From contig MPNO01000002.1 in the NCBI GenBank assembly GCA_002239065.1, forward strand, positions 1 through 64,000: a stretch of DNA of 64,000 bases, read 5' to 3'. This document shows, piece after piece, positions 7,677 through 16,936 of the stretch. A model generated the notes under the pieces. The model was not told the DNA's origin, searched no databases, and saw only the letters and a list, made by a program, of their open reading frames with translations. Position 1 is the stretch's first letter; every line of letters begins with the position of its first letter. Made by a program: the position numbers and the translations under genes. Origin of the DNA: Defluviicoccus sp. bin129. GTDB lineage: Bacteria > Pseudomonadota > Alphaproteobacteria > MPNO01.

Positions 7677-8792
7677 CTATCCGGGCGCGGACCCCGTTCC
7701 GGGCGCATCGAGCGCCCGGCAATCTTCCGCCGCCCAGCCGAGGCGGACCCGCGCGCCTTCGCGAAGCGACGCGTGCCCCTGGGCGTTGGGCACCTTGACG
7801 ATGAACGCGTCGTTCCCGGCGACCGTGAGGCGGGCGCGGATGTGGTCGCCGAGATAGATCAGCTCCTCGACGCGGCCGCTGACGACGTTGTCCGCCGCCT
7901 CCCCCTTCGGGTCGATGGCGACGCGTTCGGGGCGGAGCGACAGGGTGGTCGGCTCCCTCTCGCCGTCCACGTTCACATTGAGCGCGCGGACCCTCTCCCC
8001 GTCGTCGAGCGCCACCCGGCAGAACGCCCCGTCAACCGATTCGACGGTGCCCTGCAAGCGGTTGTTCTCTCCGATGAACTGGGCGACGAAGCAGTTCTCG
8101 GGCTCCTCGTAGAGGACGCTGGGGGCCGCCAGCTGCTGGATGACGCCGTCGTTGAAGACCGCGATCCGGCTCGACATGGTGAGCGCCTCGGTCTGGTCGT
8201 GGGTGACGTAGATCACCGTCACGCCGAGGGTCTCGTGGATGTGCTTGATCTCGTACTGCATTTCCTCGCGCAGGTTCTTGTCCAGCGCCCCGAGCGGCTC
8301 GTCCATGAGGATCAGCGCCGGCTCGAACACCAGCGCCCGCGCCACGGCCACGCGCTGCTGCTGGCCGCCGGAGAGCTGCGCCGGGCGCCGGCTGCCGAAC
8401 CCCGACAGCCGGACCATGTGGAGCACCCTCTCGACCCTGGCCTGGACGTCCGCCCTGGACAGCCTGCGCACCTGCAAGGGGAATGCCAGGTTCTCCGCCA
8501 CCGTCATGTGCGGGAACAGCGCGTAGTTCTGGAACACCATGCCGATATCGCGCCGGTGCGGGGCGACGTTGTTGATCGGCCGACCGTTGAGATAGATCTC
8601 GCCATGCGTCGCCGGCTCGAACCCGGCGAGCATCATCAGGCAGGTGGTCTTGCCGGAGCCCGACGGCCCCAGCATGGTCAGGAACTCTCCGGCCTCGATT
8701 TCCAGGTTGAGGTCCTTGATGACCAGCGTCTCGCCGTCATAGCTCTTCTGGACCCGGTCGAACCGGACGACGCTGGATCCGCTCTCGATCAT
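7677..8792 (-). CDS. ABC transporter ATPase, PotA-type
   Basis: The 371-residue ATPase has a Walker A loop GPSGSGKTT near residue 40, Q-loop [12 protein letters not shown], signature [15 protein letters not shown] and Walker [14 protein letters not shown], followed by a C-terminal TOBE domain (about residues 275-360) as in PotA. It energises the importer formed by the three downstream genes. It is the first gene of the minus-strand run that ends in creatinase, the aldolase and the LeuCD-like genes, so the promoter for the whole unit should lie in 8793-8971. I did not find a convincing -35/-10 pair there. Confidence 0.93.
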   Translation of the reverse strand: MIESGSSVVRFDRVQKSYDGETLVIKDLNLEIEAGEFLTMLGPSGSGKTTCLMMLAGFEPATHGEIYLNGRPINNVAPHRRDIGMVFQNYALFPHMTVAENLAFPLQVRRLSRADVQARVERVLHMVRLSGFGSRRPAQLSGGQQQRVAVARALVFEPALILMDEPLGALDKNLREEMQYEIKHIHETLGVTVIYVTHDQTEALTMSSRIAVFNDGVIQQLAAPSVLYEEPENCFVAQFIGENNRLQGTVESVDGAFCRVALDDGERVRALNVNVDGEREPTTLSLRPERVAIDPKGEAADNVVSGRVEELIYLGDHIRARLTVAGNDAFIVKVPNAQGHASLREGARVRLGWAAEDCRALDAPGTGSAPG

Positions 8793-8971
8793 TCAGCCGC
8801 GTGACCCCCGACCGGCCTGACGATCCTGGCCGCGCCATGACCGCCACCCCCATCACGGGGATTCAAGCCGTGACCATGATCGAGGCAGGATAGCAGATAG
8901 GCGCGTGCGTCCAAGAGCGAACCGGCGGGTCGAGCGCGGGGGCCGGCGCCCCTCCCGCCGACCCGCGCCGC

Positions 8972-9727
8972 TCACTGGTTGTACCTGCCGCCGTCGACAT
9001 TGAAGGTCTGTCCGGTCACGAAGTCGCTGTCTTCGCTGGCCAGGAACAGCAGCATCCCGATCAGGTCTTCGGGCACCATGTCCCGCTTGATGGCGCGGGA
9101 CTGCACGGTCGGCGCGCGGGCGACATGGAGGTCGGGGTGATTCCGCACCCCCTCGCTCTCGGTCAGACCGGGCGCGATGCAGTTCACCAGGATGTTCTGG
9201 TCGCCGAACTCGCGCGAAGCCGAGCGCGTGAAGGCGATGATCGCGCCCTTGGAGCAGACATAGTGAGCCAGGCCCGGCCCGCCATAGTAGAACGTGCCCG
9301 AGCTGATATTCACGATCTTGCCGCGCCCGTTCCGGAGCATGCTGGGGACGACGGCCTTGGTGGTCTGGACCGTGCCGCGCACGTTGACCGTCATCACCCG
9401 GTCCCATTCCTCGTTCGACATCTGCATGATCGGGGTCAGTCGCAGCTCGGCGAACAGCGCCGCGTTGTTGACCAGGATCTCGATCGGCCCGAACGCCGAC
9501 TCCGCCGCCTCCACGAGGGCCGCGAGCGCCCCGTCATCGGTCACGTCGGCGGGCTTTCCGATCGCCTCGCCGCCGGCGCCGGTGATCGCCTCGACCACGC
9601 GGGACGGATCGGCGATGTCGGACACCACCACCCGCGCGCCCTCCTCCGCGAGCGCCTTCGCATAGGCCTCGCCGATGCCCTGGGCGGCGCCGGTGACCAC
9701 CGCGACCTTTCCATCGAGCCTGCTCAT
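8972..9727 (-). CDS. Short-chain dehydrogenase/reductase (SDR, classical)
   Basis: A 251-residue classical SDR: NAD(P) motif TGAAQGIG at residues 12-19, NNA motif near residue 90, catalytic Ser in NISSGTF and the Tyr-Lys pair in YVCSKGA, then the C-terminal FNVDGGRYNQ typical of the family. Asp at the end of the second beta strand (VVVSDIAD) suggests preference for NAD over NADP. It follows the TRAP transporter large subunit by 28 bp on the same strand, so it likely oxidises or reduces the imported compound (a hydroxy or keto acid). The substrate cannot be named. Confidence 0.88.
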   Translation of the reverse strand: MSRLDGKVAVVTGAAQGIGEAYAKALAEEGARVVVSDIADPSRVVEAITGAGGEAIGKPADVTDDGALAALVEAAESAFGPIEILVNNAALFAELRLTPIMQMSNEEWDRVMTVNVRGTVQTTKAVVPSMLRNGRGKIVNISSGTFYYGGPGLAHYVCSKGAIIAFTRSASREFGDQNILVNCIAPGLTESEGVRNHPDLHVARAPTVQSRAIKRDMVPEDLIGMLLFLASEDSDFVTGQTFNVDGGRYNQ

Positions 9728-9755
9728 TCCGGTCTCTCCTTTGTCGTTTGAAGCG

Positions 9756-11114
9756 TCATGATCCCAACATCGTGTTGGGCAGGAACATCGCGATCCCCGG
9801 GAACGCGACCAGCAGCGCGATCATCGCCGCCATCGCGAACCAGAACGGCCAGATCCCGCGGAATATCGTGCGCATCGGGACTTCGGGCGCGATCGACTTC
9901 ACGACGAAGACGTTGATGCCGACGGGCGGCGAAATCATGCCCATTTCGAGGACGATCACGACGATGATCCCGAACCAGATCAGGTCCCACTGGAGCTGGG
10001 TCGCGAGCGCCATCACCACCGGGATGGTGAGCACCAGCATCGCGATTCCCTCCAGGAAGGTCCCGAGGAACATGTAGATCAGGATGACCACGATCAGCAC
10101 GCCGATCTCGCCGATCGGCAGCGAGGTAAGAAAGGTAACCATGTCGCCGGCGAGCCCGGTCAGCGACATGAAGGGGATGAAGACGAAAGCCCCGATGATG
10201 ATCAGAAAGACGGTCGCCGTCGCCCGCATGGTCTGCAGCACCACGGCGCGCAGCCGGGGCGCGTCGAGCGTGCGCCGCCAGAGCGCGACCAGGAAGGTGA
10301 GCAGCGCGCCCACGGCGGACGCCTCGACCGGCGTGAAGAAGCCGGTATACATCCCGCCGATGGTGATCCCGACCACCAGGACGATGGGCACCGCGGCGCC
10401 GATCGAGCGGCGGCGCTCGCCCGGCGTCGCGCGGTCGGCGGCCGGCCCCTTCTCGGGACGCAGCCGGACGGTGATCCACACCGCGCCGATGAACAGCAGC
10501 GTGAGCACGATGCCGGGCACGACCCCGGCCATGAACAGCCGGCCGATCGACTGGTCGGTCAGCACCGCGTAGATGATCATCCCGCCCGAGGGCGGGATCA
10601 GGAACCCGAGCGTGCCACCGGCCGCCACCGAACCGGTCGAAAGCTCGGGTGCGTATTTGAACCGGTTCATCTCGGGCAGCGCGACGCGGCCCATGGTGAC
10701 CGCGGAGGCCAGCGACGATCCCGACAGCGCCGCGAACCCCGCGCAGGCCGAGATCGTCGCCGAGGCGAGGCCGCCGCGGAAATGGCCAATCCAGCGATGC
10801 GCCGCGGTGAACAGGTCGCGCGACATGCCCGAGACGCCCGCCAGATTGCCCATCAGCACGAACATCGGGATGACCAGCAGGTTGAAGTTCGAGGCGACCT
10901 CGAAGGCCTCGCCCGACAGGTTGGACATCGCCGTGTTCCAGCCGCGCGCCCAGGCCTGGTCGCTGGCCATGCCGAGGCCGATGAAGCGGTTGGCCTGGGC
11001 GCACAGCGTGCCGAGCGTGCCGACGAGGATCATCGCCAGCGCGACCGGGAAGCGGAGCGCGAGCAGCCCGAACAGGACGAGCAGCCCGATCACGCCGATG
11101 AGCGACATGCTCAT
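9756..11114 (-). CDS. dctM: TRAP transporter large membrane subunit (DctM-type)
   Basis: The 452-residue protein is highly hydrophobic with about 12 membrane segments and matches the DctM family length. Typical motifs are GSSLASAVTMGRVALPEM, GGTLGFLIPPSGGMIIYAV (the conserved PPS turn) and a second FTPVEASAVGA region. It forms the sodium-coupled transport channel with DctQ. Its ATG overlaps the dctQ stop (ATGA at 11111-11114), showing translational coupling. Substrates of such systems are usually carboxylates or sulfonates; the binding protein here does not resolve which. Confidence 0.93.
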   Translation of the reverse strand: MSMSLIGVIGLLVLFGLLALRFPVALAMILVGTLGTLCAQANRFIGLGMASDQAWARGWNTAMSNLSGEAFEVASNFNLLVIPMFVLMGNLAGVSGMSRDLFTAAHRWIGHFRGGLASATISACAGFAALSGSSLASAVTMGRVALPEMNRFKYAPELSTGSVAAGGTLGFLIPPSGGMIIYAVLTDQSIGRLFMAGVVPGIVLTLLFIGAVWITVRLRPEKGPAADRATPGERRRSIGAAVPIVLVVGITIGGMYTGFFTPVEASAVGALLTFLVALWRRTLDAPRLRAVVLQTMRATATVFLIIIGAFVFIPFMSLTGLAGDMVTFLTSLPIGEIGVLIVVILIYMFLGTFLEGIAMLVLTIPVVMALATQLQWDLIWFGIIVVIVLEMGMISPPVGINVFVVKSIAPEVPMRTIFRGIWPFWFAMAAMIALLVAFPGIAMFLPNTMLGS

Positions 11115-11653
11115 CCCGCTTCCCCCTCGGGATCCGGCATCGGCGCGAGGCCGCGCCCGGCGAGCAGCAGGATCAGGTCGGCGATCAGGATCGCGGCGTA
11201 GAGGGCGATCATCGCGCCCATGGCGTAGTAGAACGGCTCGTAGGAGATCAGCAGCTGCTGCGTCGCCTCGCCGAATTCACGGGCCGATCCGCCCGATTTG
11301 AACAGCCGCCAGGCGAGGATCGCGACCAGCGGGATGGCGAGCAGCTTCATCGCCACCATCGACCAGCGCGCGAAGGCCCGCGACATCCAGGTCTCGAAGA
11401 TCTCGATCTCGATATGCGCGCCGGCCCGCCCGCCATAGGGGATGGCGATCGCGACCAGGATCGCGAGGTTGAGGATCAGGATGTCCTCGGCGCCGACGAT
11501 CGGGTCGTTCAGCGCCTTGCGCATCACGAGCACGTTCCAGCTCGTCAGCAGGACCATGACCGCGAGCCCGATCCCGCCGACGAGGAACGTCAGCCGCTCC
11601 ACCCAGCGGTCCAGCCGGCGCAGCCAGCCGGGCCGGCCGTCGCCGGCATCCAT
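11111..11653 (-). CDS. dctQ: TRAP transporter small membrane subunit (DctQ-type)
   Basis: The 180-residue protein has four predicted membrane segments (LTFLVGGIGLAVMVLLTSW, ILILNLAILVAIAIPYGG, a central one, and MGAMIALYAAILIADLILLL) and the RxG(A/G)H segment GGRAGAHIEIEIF seen in DctQ proteins. It stabilises the large subunit and contacts the binding protein. It sits 13 bp after dctP and overlaps dctM by 4 bp. Confidence 0.9.
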   Translation of the reverse strand: MDAGDGRPGWLRRLDRWVERLTFLVGGIGLAVMVLLTSWNVLVMRKALNDPIVGAEDILILNLAILVAIAIPYGGRAGAHIEIEIFETWMSRAFARWSMVAMKLLAIPLVAILAWRLFKSGGSAREFGEATQQLLISYEPFYYAMGAMIALYAAILIADLILLLAGRGLAPMPDPEGEAG

Positions 11654-11666
11654 CCGCGCGGGTGCT

Positions 11667-12698
11667 CTACTCGTTGATCGCCGCGTAGATCTCGCGCGCG
11701 TCCTTGATGCCGCGCTTCTCGTAATCCGCGAACAGGACCTCGAGCCCGCGCCGGACCGCCTCGTCCATCCTGGCCCGTTCCGCGGCGGAGACCTGGACCC
11801 ATTTGACCCGCGCCATCTTGGGCGAGGTCTTCATCATCTTCTCCGAACGGCGGTCGGCCCCGTCGAAGGCTGCCGCGCCCTTGAGCGACAGGGTCAGGCC
11901 CGAGAGATCGTCGACGATCTTGCGGTGCTCGCGCGACAGGCCCTGGTACCGCTCCTTGTTCATCGCAACGTACGTGGCCGCGAACTGGACCGGAATGTTG
12001 CCGACGACGAACTTGGCGACGTCCCAGAAGTTCCACGGCGGGGTGATGTTGTTGAACGAGGCGTAGGTCGCATCGATCGTGCCGGTCGAGAGGCCGGTAT
12101 ACATCTGCGTGACCGGCATCTGCACCGGTACCGCGCCCATCGCCTGTACGATCGGTCTCGTCATCGCCGCATAGGGGACGAGCTTCGCCCCGCGCAACCC
12201 GTCCACGGTCGAGACGTCGCGGGTCGCCGCGATCAGGCTGCCGGCGACGGTGAACACGCCCATCGCCTTGACGGCCTTGTATTCCTGCGCGAGGTAGCGA
12301 TCGTAAACCCGCCACATCCGCTTTGTCGATTCATCGGCCGTCGTCGACTTGCCCGGCGGGATGATCAGCATCGAGCGCGGGAACAGGGGCGCGGTGTAGG
12401 CCTGGATCCCGAAGGTGATGTCGGCCACGCCCTCGACCACGCGCTTCCACTGCTGGACCGGTCCGGCGCCGAGCTGGCCGGCGGGGAAGAGCTTCATGGT
12501 GAGCGTGCCGCCCGAGCGCTTGGCGATCTCCTCGCCGAACCATCCGAACAGGTTCTTGTTGATGTGGTGCTGCGGCGGCATGAAGGTGGCGACCGACAGT
12601 TGCTCGGCGGCCGCCGGCGCGCTCGCCAGCAACGGCGCGACGACCAGGAACGCCCCGGCGATCCGGCGGCGATTTGCGTTGGTCCACAGCTGAGCCAT
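11667..12698 (-). CDS. dctP: TRAP transporter periplasmic binding protein (DctP-type)
   Basis: The start at 12698 gives a 343-residue precursor with a Tat/Sec-like N-terminus (NANRRRIAGAFLVVAPLLASAPAAAEQL), cleaved near residue 32. The mature part begins LSVATFMPPQHHINKNLF and carries the DctP core MKLFPAGQLGAGPVQQWKRV. Upstream in-frame codons reach far back, but a GGGGAGGAATT ribosome binding site 5' of this ATG decides the start. It delivers ligand to the DctQM pair. His-His near the mature N-terminus may contact ligand or metal. A LysR gene lies 113 bp upstream on the same strand. Confidence 0.92.
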   Translation of the reverse strand: MAQLWTNANRRRIAGAFLVVAPLLASAPAAAEQLSVATFMPPQHHINKNLFGWFGEEIAKRSGGTLTMKLFPAGQLGAGPVQQWKRVVEGVADITFGIQAYTAPLFPRSMLIIPPGKSTTADESTKRMWRVYDRYLAQEYKAVKAMGVFTVAGSLIAATRDVSTVDGLRGAKLVPYAAMTRPIVQAMGAVPVQMPVTQMYTGLSTGTIDATYASFNNITPPWNFWDVAKFVVGNIPVQFAATYVAMNKERYQGLSREHRKIVDDLSGLTLSLKGAAAFDGADRRSEKMMKTSPKMARVKWVQVSAAERARMDEAVRRGLEVLFADYEKRGIKDAREIYAAINE

Positions 12699-12811
12699 GA
12701 ATTCCTCCCCATTTGCAGCTTTGCGGTGCTGAGTTTGCGGCCGCGGCGGCAACCGCCACTGGCCCGATAGGTGTCGTAAGCGGAATTCGGAAAGATGAAA
12801 ATGACGAAGTG

Positions 12812-13774
12812 CTAATATAACATATAGGCCTCCCCTATATCCCGGGAGGCCGTGAAGGCCTCGGCGTTGGGCGGCAGCCATCGGTACTCGCCCGACTGGA
12901 TCAACCTGTCGATGTGCCGCCGCACGAGGCCGAAGACCTGCCGCTCCGGGTCCGAAAGGGTCTGCGCGCGCCTTGAATTCAAATAGAGCTGGCACCAGAT
13001 GCTGGGCTCGCCGATATCGTGGCACTGCAATTCCCCGCTCTCGATCTCCTTGTGCATGAACAGATAGGGACCGATGAAGCACCGCTGCCCGTTGGCGACC
13101 AGCTCCTGGCGGAGCAGCATCGAGCGGATTTGAAGCGGCTTGGTCAAAGGTACGCCCAGCTCCTTGGCGGCGCGGAGCGCGACGCTGTACTTGTCCAGGG
13201 CGAGCGGCAGGCCCGCGGCGACCTCGAATGAGACGGTATCGGGGAGATCCCCCAGCAGCGCCCGGCTGCCGATCAGGCGCATCCGGTCGAGGTAGAGCGG
13301 GGTGGACTCGAACCGTTCGTCCTGTATGGGCGCGAATGACAGGGCGCAGTCGATTTCGCCGGACGTCAGGGCAAGCGACAGGTTCTCGGTAAATTCGACG
13401 AGAATCGAGATCTCTATGTCCGGAACCAGCGATTCCGCGGCTTGCAGCACGGCCGACATCGCGGCGATGCCGATCGACGGAATGACGCCGATCCTGAGGG
13501 TCTGCCGCGGCGCGGAACGCAGATGATCGACCGATTGCTCGGCGATGCTGAGGCGCCGGAGCACGTCCTGAATGTGCGAGAAATAGATCGAGCCCGCTTC
13601 GGTCGGCTCCACGCCGCGCGAATGACGCCGGAAGAGCCGGAGGCCGAGCTCTTCCTCGAGCTTCTTGATCTGCACGCCCAGTGTCGGCTGGGAGACGGCC
13701 AGGGCTCTCGCCGCGGCGGTGAAGCTGCGGTGCTCGGCCACCTTGCAGAAATAGCGAAGCTGTCTCAGCTCCAT
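12812..13774 (-). CDS. LysR-family transcriptional regulator
   Basis: A 320-residue LysR protein: winged HTH at residues 1-60 (MELRQLRYFCKVAEHRSFTAAARAL, then QPTLGVQIKKLEEELG), followed by the two-lobed effector domain. It is upstream of dctPQM and transcribed in the same direction, so it is a likely local regulator of the TRAP/SDR operon, responding to the transported compound. LysR genes are more often divergent from their targets, so autoregulation through the 12699-12811 gap is possible. The C-terminal end (SRDIGEAYMLY) is at the usual length. Confidence 0.9.
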   Translation of the reverse strand: MELRQLRYFCKVAEHRSFTAAARALAVSQPTLGVQIKKLEEELGLRLFRRHSRGVEPTEAGSIYFSHIQDVLRRLSIAEQSVDHLRSAPRQTLRIGVIPSIGIAAMSAVLQAAESLVPDIEISILVEFTENLSLALTSGEIDCALSFAPIQDERFESTPLYLDRMRLIGSRALLGDLPDTVSFEVAAGLPLALDKYSVALRAAKELGVPLTKPLQIRSMLLRQELVANGQRCFIGPYLFMHKEIESGELQCHDIGEPSIWCQLYLNSRRAQTLSDPERQVFGLVRRHIDRLIQSGEYRWLPPNAEAFTASRDIGEAYMLY

Positions 13775-13982
13775 CGGCGGGAACCCGTCGCGGCGGGTCG
13801 GATGCGGGGCGACCCGGCCCTGCCCCAGCTATAGCTCCCGTCAATGGTAATACGGCGGCGGGCCCGCGGCCAGCCGGACGGCCGGGCGGACAGTCGGCCA
13901 CCCGAGTCGCGTTCCCCCGTCGCGGCGGCGTGCCGGGCGGGGTACAATCGGGGCGAAATCGGGACTCGGGACGACACTCGCC

Positions 13983-14606
13983 GTGACAGCCGTCAAACCG
14001 GTTTGCATCGCCCTTGCCGTGGCCGCGCTCGTCGCGGGCTGCGCCTCCGCCCCGCCGGCGCGCCAGGCGGATCTGTGCGCGGTCTTCGAGCAAGAGCCCG
14101 ACTGGTACGACTACGCGCGGAGCTCGGCCAGGAAATGGGGCACGCCGGTGCACATCCAGATGGCCTTCGTGCGCCACGAATCGAGCTACCGGTCGCACGC
14201 CCGCCCGCCGCGCAAGTGGCTGTGGTTCATCCCCTGGGGGCGCGTGTCCTCGGCCAAGGGCTACGCCCAGGCCCAGGACCCGGTATGGGGAGAGTACCAG
14301 GCGGAGCGGGGCCGGCTGTTCCGGAGCCGTTCGGACATGGAGGACGCGCTCGACTTCATCGGCTGGTACAACCACAAGACCTGGCGCCAGCTGGGCATTC
14401 CGCGCAACGACGCCTACCGGCTCTACCTCGCCTATCACGAGGGCCGGGGCGGCTATAGCCGCGGCAGCTGGAAGAAGAAGCCGGGGCTACAACGCACCGC
14501 GGCGCGGGTCAGGGATACCGCCCGCAGCTACCGGTCGCAGCTCGCGCGCTGCGAGCAACGCTTCCGCTGCGATTCCTGGTACCAGATCTGGCCCTTCTGC
14601 AGCTGA
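13983..14606 (+). CDS. Transglycosylase SLT-like lipoprotein
   Basis: The 207-residue product has a lipoprotein signal peptide with lipobox VAGC (Cys near residue 21), so it should be anchored in a membrane of the envelope. The mature region contains an SLT-like core: IQMAFVRHESSYRSHA with the catalytic-type Glu, then AKGYAQAQDPVWGEYQ and LDFIGWYNHKTWRQLGIP, resembling short lytic transglycosylase lipoproteins found in proteobacteria. The C-terminus has four Cys residues that could form disulfides. A -10-like TACAAT at 13951-13956 precedes the gene. It shares no strand-wise operon with the LysR gene, from which it diverges. Confidence 0.8.
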   Translation: MTAVKPVCIALAVAALVAGCASAPPARQADLCAVFEQEPDWYDYARSSARKWGTPVHIQMAFVRHESSYRSHARPPRKWLWFIPWGRVSSAKGYAQAQDPVWGEYQAERGRLFRSRSDMEDALDFIGWYNHKTWRQLGIPRNDAYRLYLAYHEGRGGYSRGSWKKKPGLQRTAARVRDTARSYRSQLARCEQRFRCDSWYQIWPFCS

Positions 14607-14737
14607 CGGCGGAGTCCGGCGGGCCCCCGCCTTCGACCCGTCCAGCCGCGCCTGTTCCCCTGTATCGGGGTTTCGCTTGCATGCGGTCGGGCCGGCGCGC
14701 CGATACGCCACACCGTCTCCGCCTTCGTTGCAACCCT

Positions 14738-14804
14738 GGACTCGTTCCGGACATCCATGTCGAGCGTCTGCCTCGCGGGCTGCATGGATGGCCGGAACGG
14801 GTCC
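14738..14804. repeat. Imperfect palindromic intergenic hairpin
   Basis: Two 22-nt arms (14738-14759 and 14783-14804) are inverted copies with two mismatches, separated by a 23-nt loop. The arm sequence resembles the GGACTCGTTCCGGACATCC type of repeat dispersed in alphaproteobacterial intergenic regions. It lies after the lipoprotein gene and before the flavin monooxygenase gene; it may end the first transcript. Confidence 0.7.
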
Positions 14805-14904
14805 GGGCATCCGGCCCGGATTTGTCAGCGCCCGACATCGGAGTCATGCTCGCACCGCCCGGCGATCTCGGGCGGCGATGGCGGCAGACGCGGGAAAAGC
14901 AATC

Positions 14905-16107
14905 ATGGGCGGTACCGACGCACTCAAGCCGTCCGCCGACGAGCTGGTCGAGCGTGCCCGCGCGCTCGCGCCGCTGCTCTACGACAGGGCCGAAGAAACC
15001 GAACGCGCGCGCCGTGTCGCACCCGAGACGATGGAGGCGATGCGGGAGCGCCGGCTGTTCCGCGTCCTGCTGCCCGCCCGGTTCGGCGGTTTCGAGGGCG
15101 ATCTGAACACCCTGGTGCGCATGGTCTGCGAGCTGTCCGCCGGCTGCGGGTCCACCGGCTGGGTGGCCGGGCTGATGATGATCCATCAATGGCTCTGCGC
15201 GCAGTTCCCGATCGAGATCCAGGAGGAGCTGTGGGGCGACGACCCGGACACCATCGTCGCCGGCTCATACGCGTCCTCCGCCGTCGCCCGGCCGGAGCCC
15301 GGCGGCTGGCGCATTTCCGGGGCATGGCCCTTCGCCAGCGGCTGCGACCATGCCGGCTGGGCGCTGATCGGGGTTACCTTCCCGCCGGACGACGGCGCGG
15401 GCCAGCCGCAGCCCGGCTTCGTGCTCGCCGCGAAAGGCGAGTTTTCCATCGCCGACGACTGGTTCGTCGTCGGACTCGCCGGCACCGGCAGCAAGTCGGT
15501 GGTCTGCCAGGACCAGTTCATACCGGCGCGCCGCCGGGTGCTCCTCGCCGAGCTCAATACCGGCCTCACCCCGGGCGCGCGCGCCCTCGGCAGCCCGCTC
15601 TACCGGATTCCCCTGCTGGCGGCGGTCCCGGCGGCGATCGTCTCGCCGGCGATCGGCATCCTCGACGGCGCGATCCGCGACTTCGTCGCCGCGACCGGGG
15701 CCCGCAAGACGCGCGGCGCGGTGGTCGCGGGCGGCGCCAGGATGGCGGAATTCGCGACCGTCCAGGCCCGGCTCGGAGAGGCCGCAGCGGCGCTCGCCGC
15801 CGGCAAGGCGCTGCTCGCGAGCGATTTCGAGGAGACCCAGCGCCGCGCGCGGGAGGGCGAGGCGATCGACGTGGCGTACCGCATCAAGGTCCGTCTCGCC
15901 CAGGCCTTCGTCGTCCGACTGGCGGTCCAGGGAATCGATGCGCTCTATGGCGCTACCGGCGGGGGCGGTCTCTATCTCGGCCATCGGGTGCAGCGGGCGT
16001 GGCGGGACATCCACGCCGTCTCGCACCATGTCAGCCTCAACTGGGACGCCGTCGGCACGATGTACGGCCAGCACGCGCTCGGCCTCGAGCCCCGGGGCCA
16101 GTACTGA
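14905..16107 (+). CDS. Flavin-dependent monooxygenase, HsaA/HpaH-type (acyl-CoA dehydrogenase fold)
   Basis: A 400-residue protein with the acyl-CoA dehydrogenase fold. The N-terminal helix domain (LFRVLLPARFGGFEGDLNT), the W-rich middle (GGWRISGAWPFASGCDHAGW) and a C-terminal GGLYLGHRVQRAWRDIHAVSHHVSLNWD segment mark the oxygenase component of two-component phenol hydroxylases such as HsaA and HpaH. These use reduced flavin supplied by a separate reductase, and none is encoded nearby. An alternative in-frame ATG at 14878 would add nine residues; neither start has a clear ribosome binding site. The substrate is probably aromatic, but nothing in the neighbourhood names it. Confidence 0.85.
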   Translation: MGGTDALKPSADELVERARALAPLLYDRAEETERARRVAPETMEAMRERRLFRVLLPARFGGFEGDLNTLVRMVCELSAGCGSTGWVAGLMMIHQWLCAQFPIEIQEELWGDDPDTIVAGSYASSAVARPEPGGWRISGAWPFASGCDHAGWALIGVTFPPDDGAGQPQPGFVLAAKGEFSIADDWFVVGLAGTGSKSVVCQDQFIPARRRVLLAELNTGLTPGARALGSPLYRIPLLAAVPAAIVSPAIGILDGAIRDFVAATGARKTRGAVVAGGARMAEFATVQARLGEAAAALAAGKALLASDFEETQRRAREGEAIDVAYRIKVRLAQAFVVRLAVQGIDALYGATGGGGLYLGHRVQRAWRDIHAVSHHVSLNWDAVGTMYGQHALGLEPRGQY

Positions 16108-16670
16108 GACGGCGCTCCACGCCGCGTCACGAGATCGGTGATCGTGCGCACCGCCGTGCGGCAGGCGACCCGTCAAATGCCGGCGCGCCGGTGCGGATGT
16201 CGATGCCGGCGCCTTGAAGTCGCGGCCCGGTTTGCAGCCGGTATTGTCGTGTTCGCGTGTAGAATTATATACGGCGCCGCTGGCCGGCGATGCGCTGGAC
16301 GGCGGTCGGCGCACCGCCCCATAAGCGCCCGGAAAGCGTCGAAAACTCGAGCGCCCCCTCACCCATTGCGATCTCCTTCACCGTCATGTCGTCGCGGATT
16401 TATTTGCACTCCGCGTTCGCAATTCCGGCAAAGTCGATATCGGGGTCCCTGTCGGCGAGACCCGCACCCGGGTGCGGGCCGCGTTGATTGTAGTGTAGTC
16501 GGTTCGTTTACTGCAAACGCATACTACAAACCAGCACTACAAGACAAGCTCGCCACCGCGACAAAAACAGAGTTTATTTTCGCTATTGCGTACCTGACTC
16601 GATGGCTCTGCCGGCGCGTCCCGGTTAAGATGCCAATTATTGCCGATCAGGACATGTTCGATGACAAGAG
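16108..16670. other. 563-bp non-coding stretch with CACTACA/TGTAGTG repeats
   Basis: No convincing gene was found. From about 16450 the base composition becomes visibly more AT-rich than the surroundings. Around 16487-16545 there is TTGTAGTG followed by two rightward copies of (C/T)ACTACAA, forming inverted and direct repeats that could be a regulator site or the end of a transferred segment. The open frame running through 16138-16674 has no family resemblance or ribosome binding site. Confidence 0.4.
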
Positions 16671-16922
16671 CTAGTGTGACCGCAGGAGCGGGCTTTCAAG
16701 ATACTTCCCGAACGCCGTCCGAAGCGTCTCGAGATTCCTCTTCTCAGTCTCCGGCAGCGGAGAATCTTCAGCGAGCAGGGGCGCAAGCTGGCGATCAAAG
16801 GACTCCAGTAATTTCTCTTGATACCCTGCTTCTTGAAGGGAATCGACTTCTCGAATGGCTGCTGAGAAAGCGATCAACAGCGAAGCGACAACTGTAGTGC
16901 TGACGGTTCTCGTCTGGGACAT
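16671..16922 (-). CDS. Small hypothetical protein, 83 aa
   Basis: I do not recognise this protein. It has a short hydrophobic N-terminal stretch (VVASLLIAFSAAI, residues 10-22), which could be a membrane anchor or a weak signal peptide, followed by a charged helical region rich in Leu and Glu. Codons are less GC-biased than in neighbouring genes, suggesting recent transfer. It follows a 41-codon ORF by 14 bp on the same strand. Ribosome binding site is weak. Confidence 0.45.
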   Translation of the reverse strand: MSQTRTVSTTVVASLLIAFSAAIREVDSLQEAGYQEKLLESFDRQLAPLLAEDSPLPETEKRNLETLRTAFGKYLESPLLRSH

Positions 16923-16936
16923 GGCCGGATTCCGGA

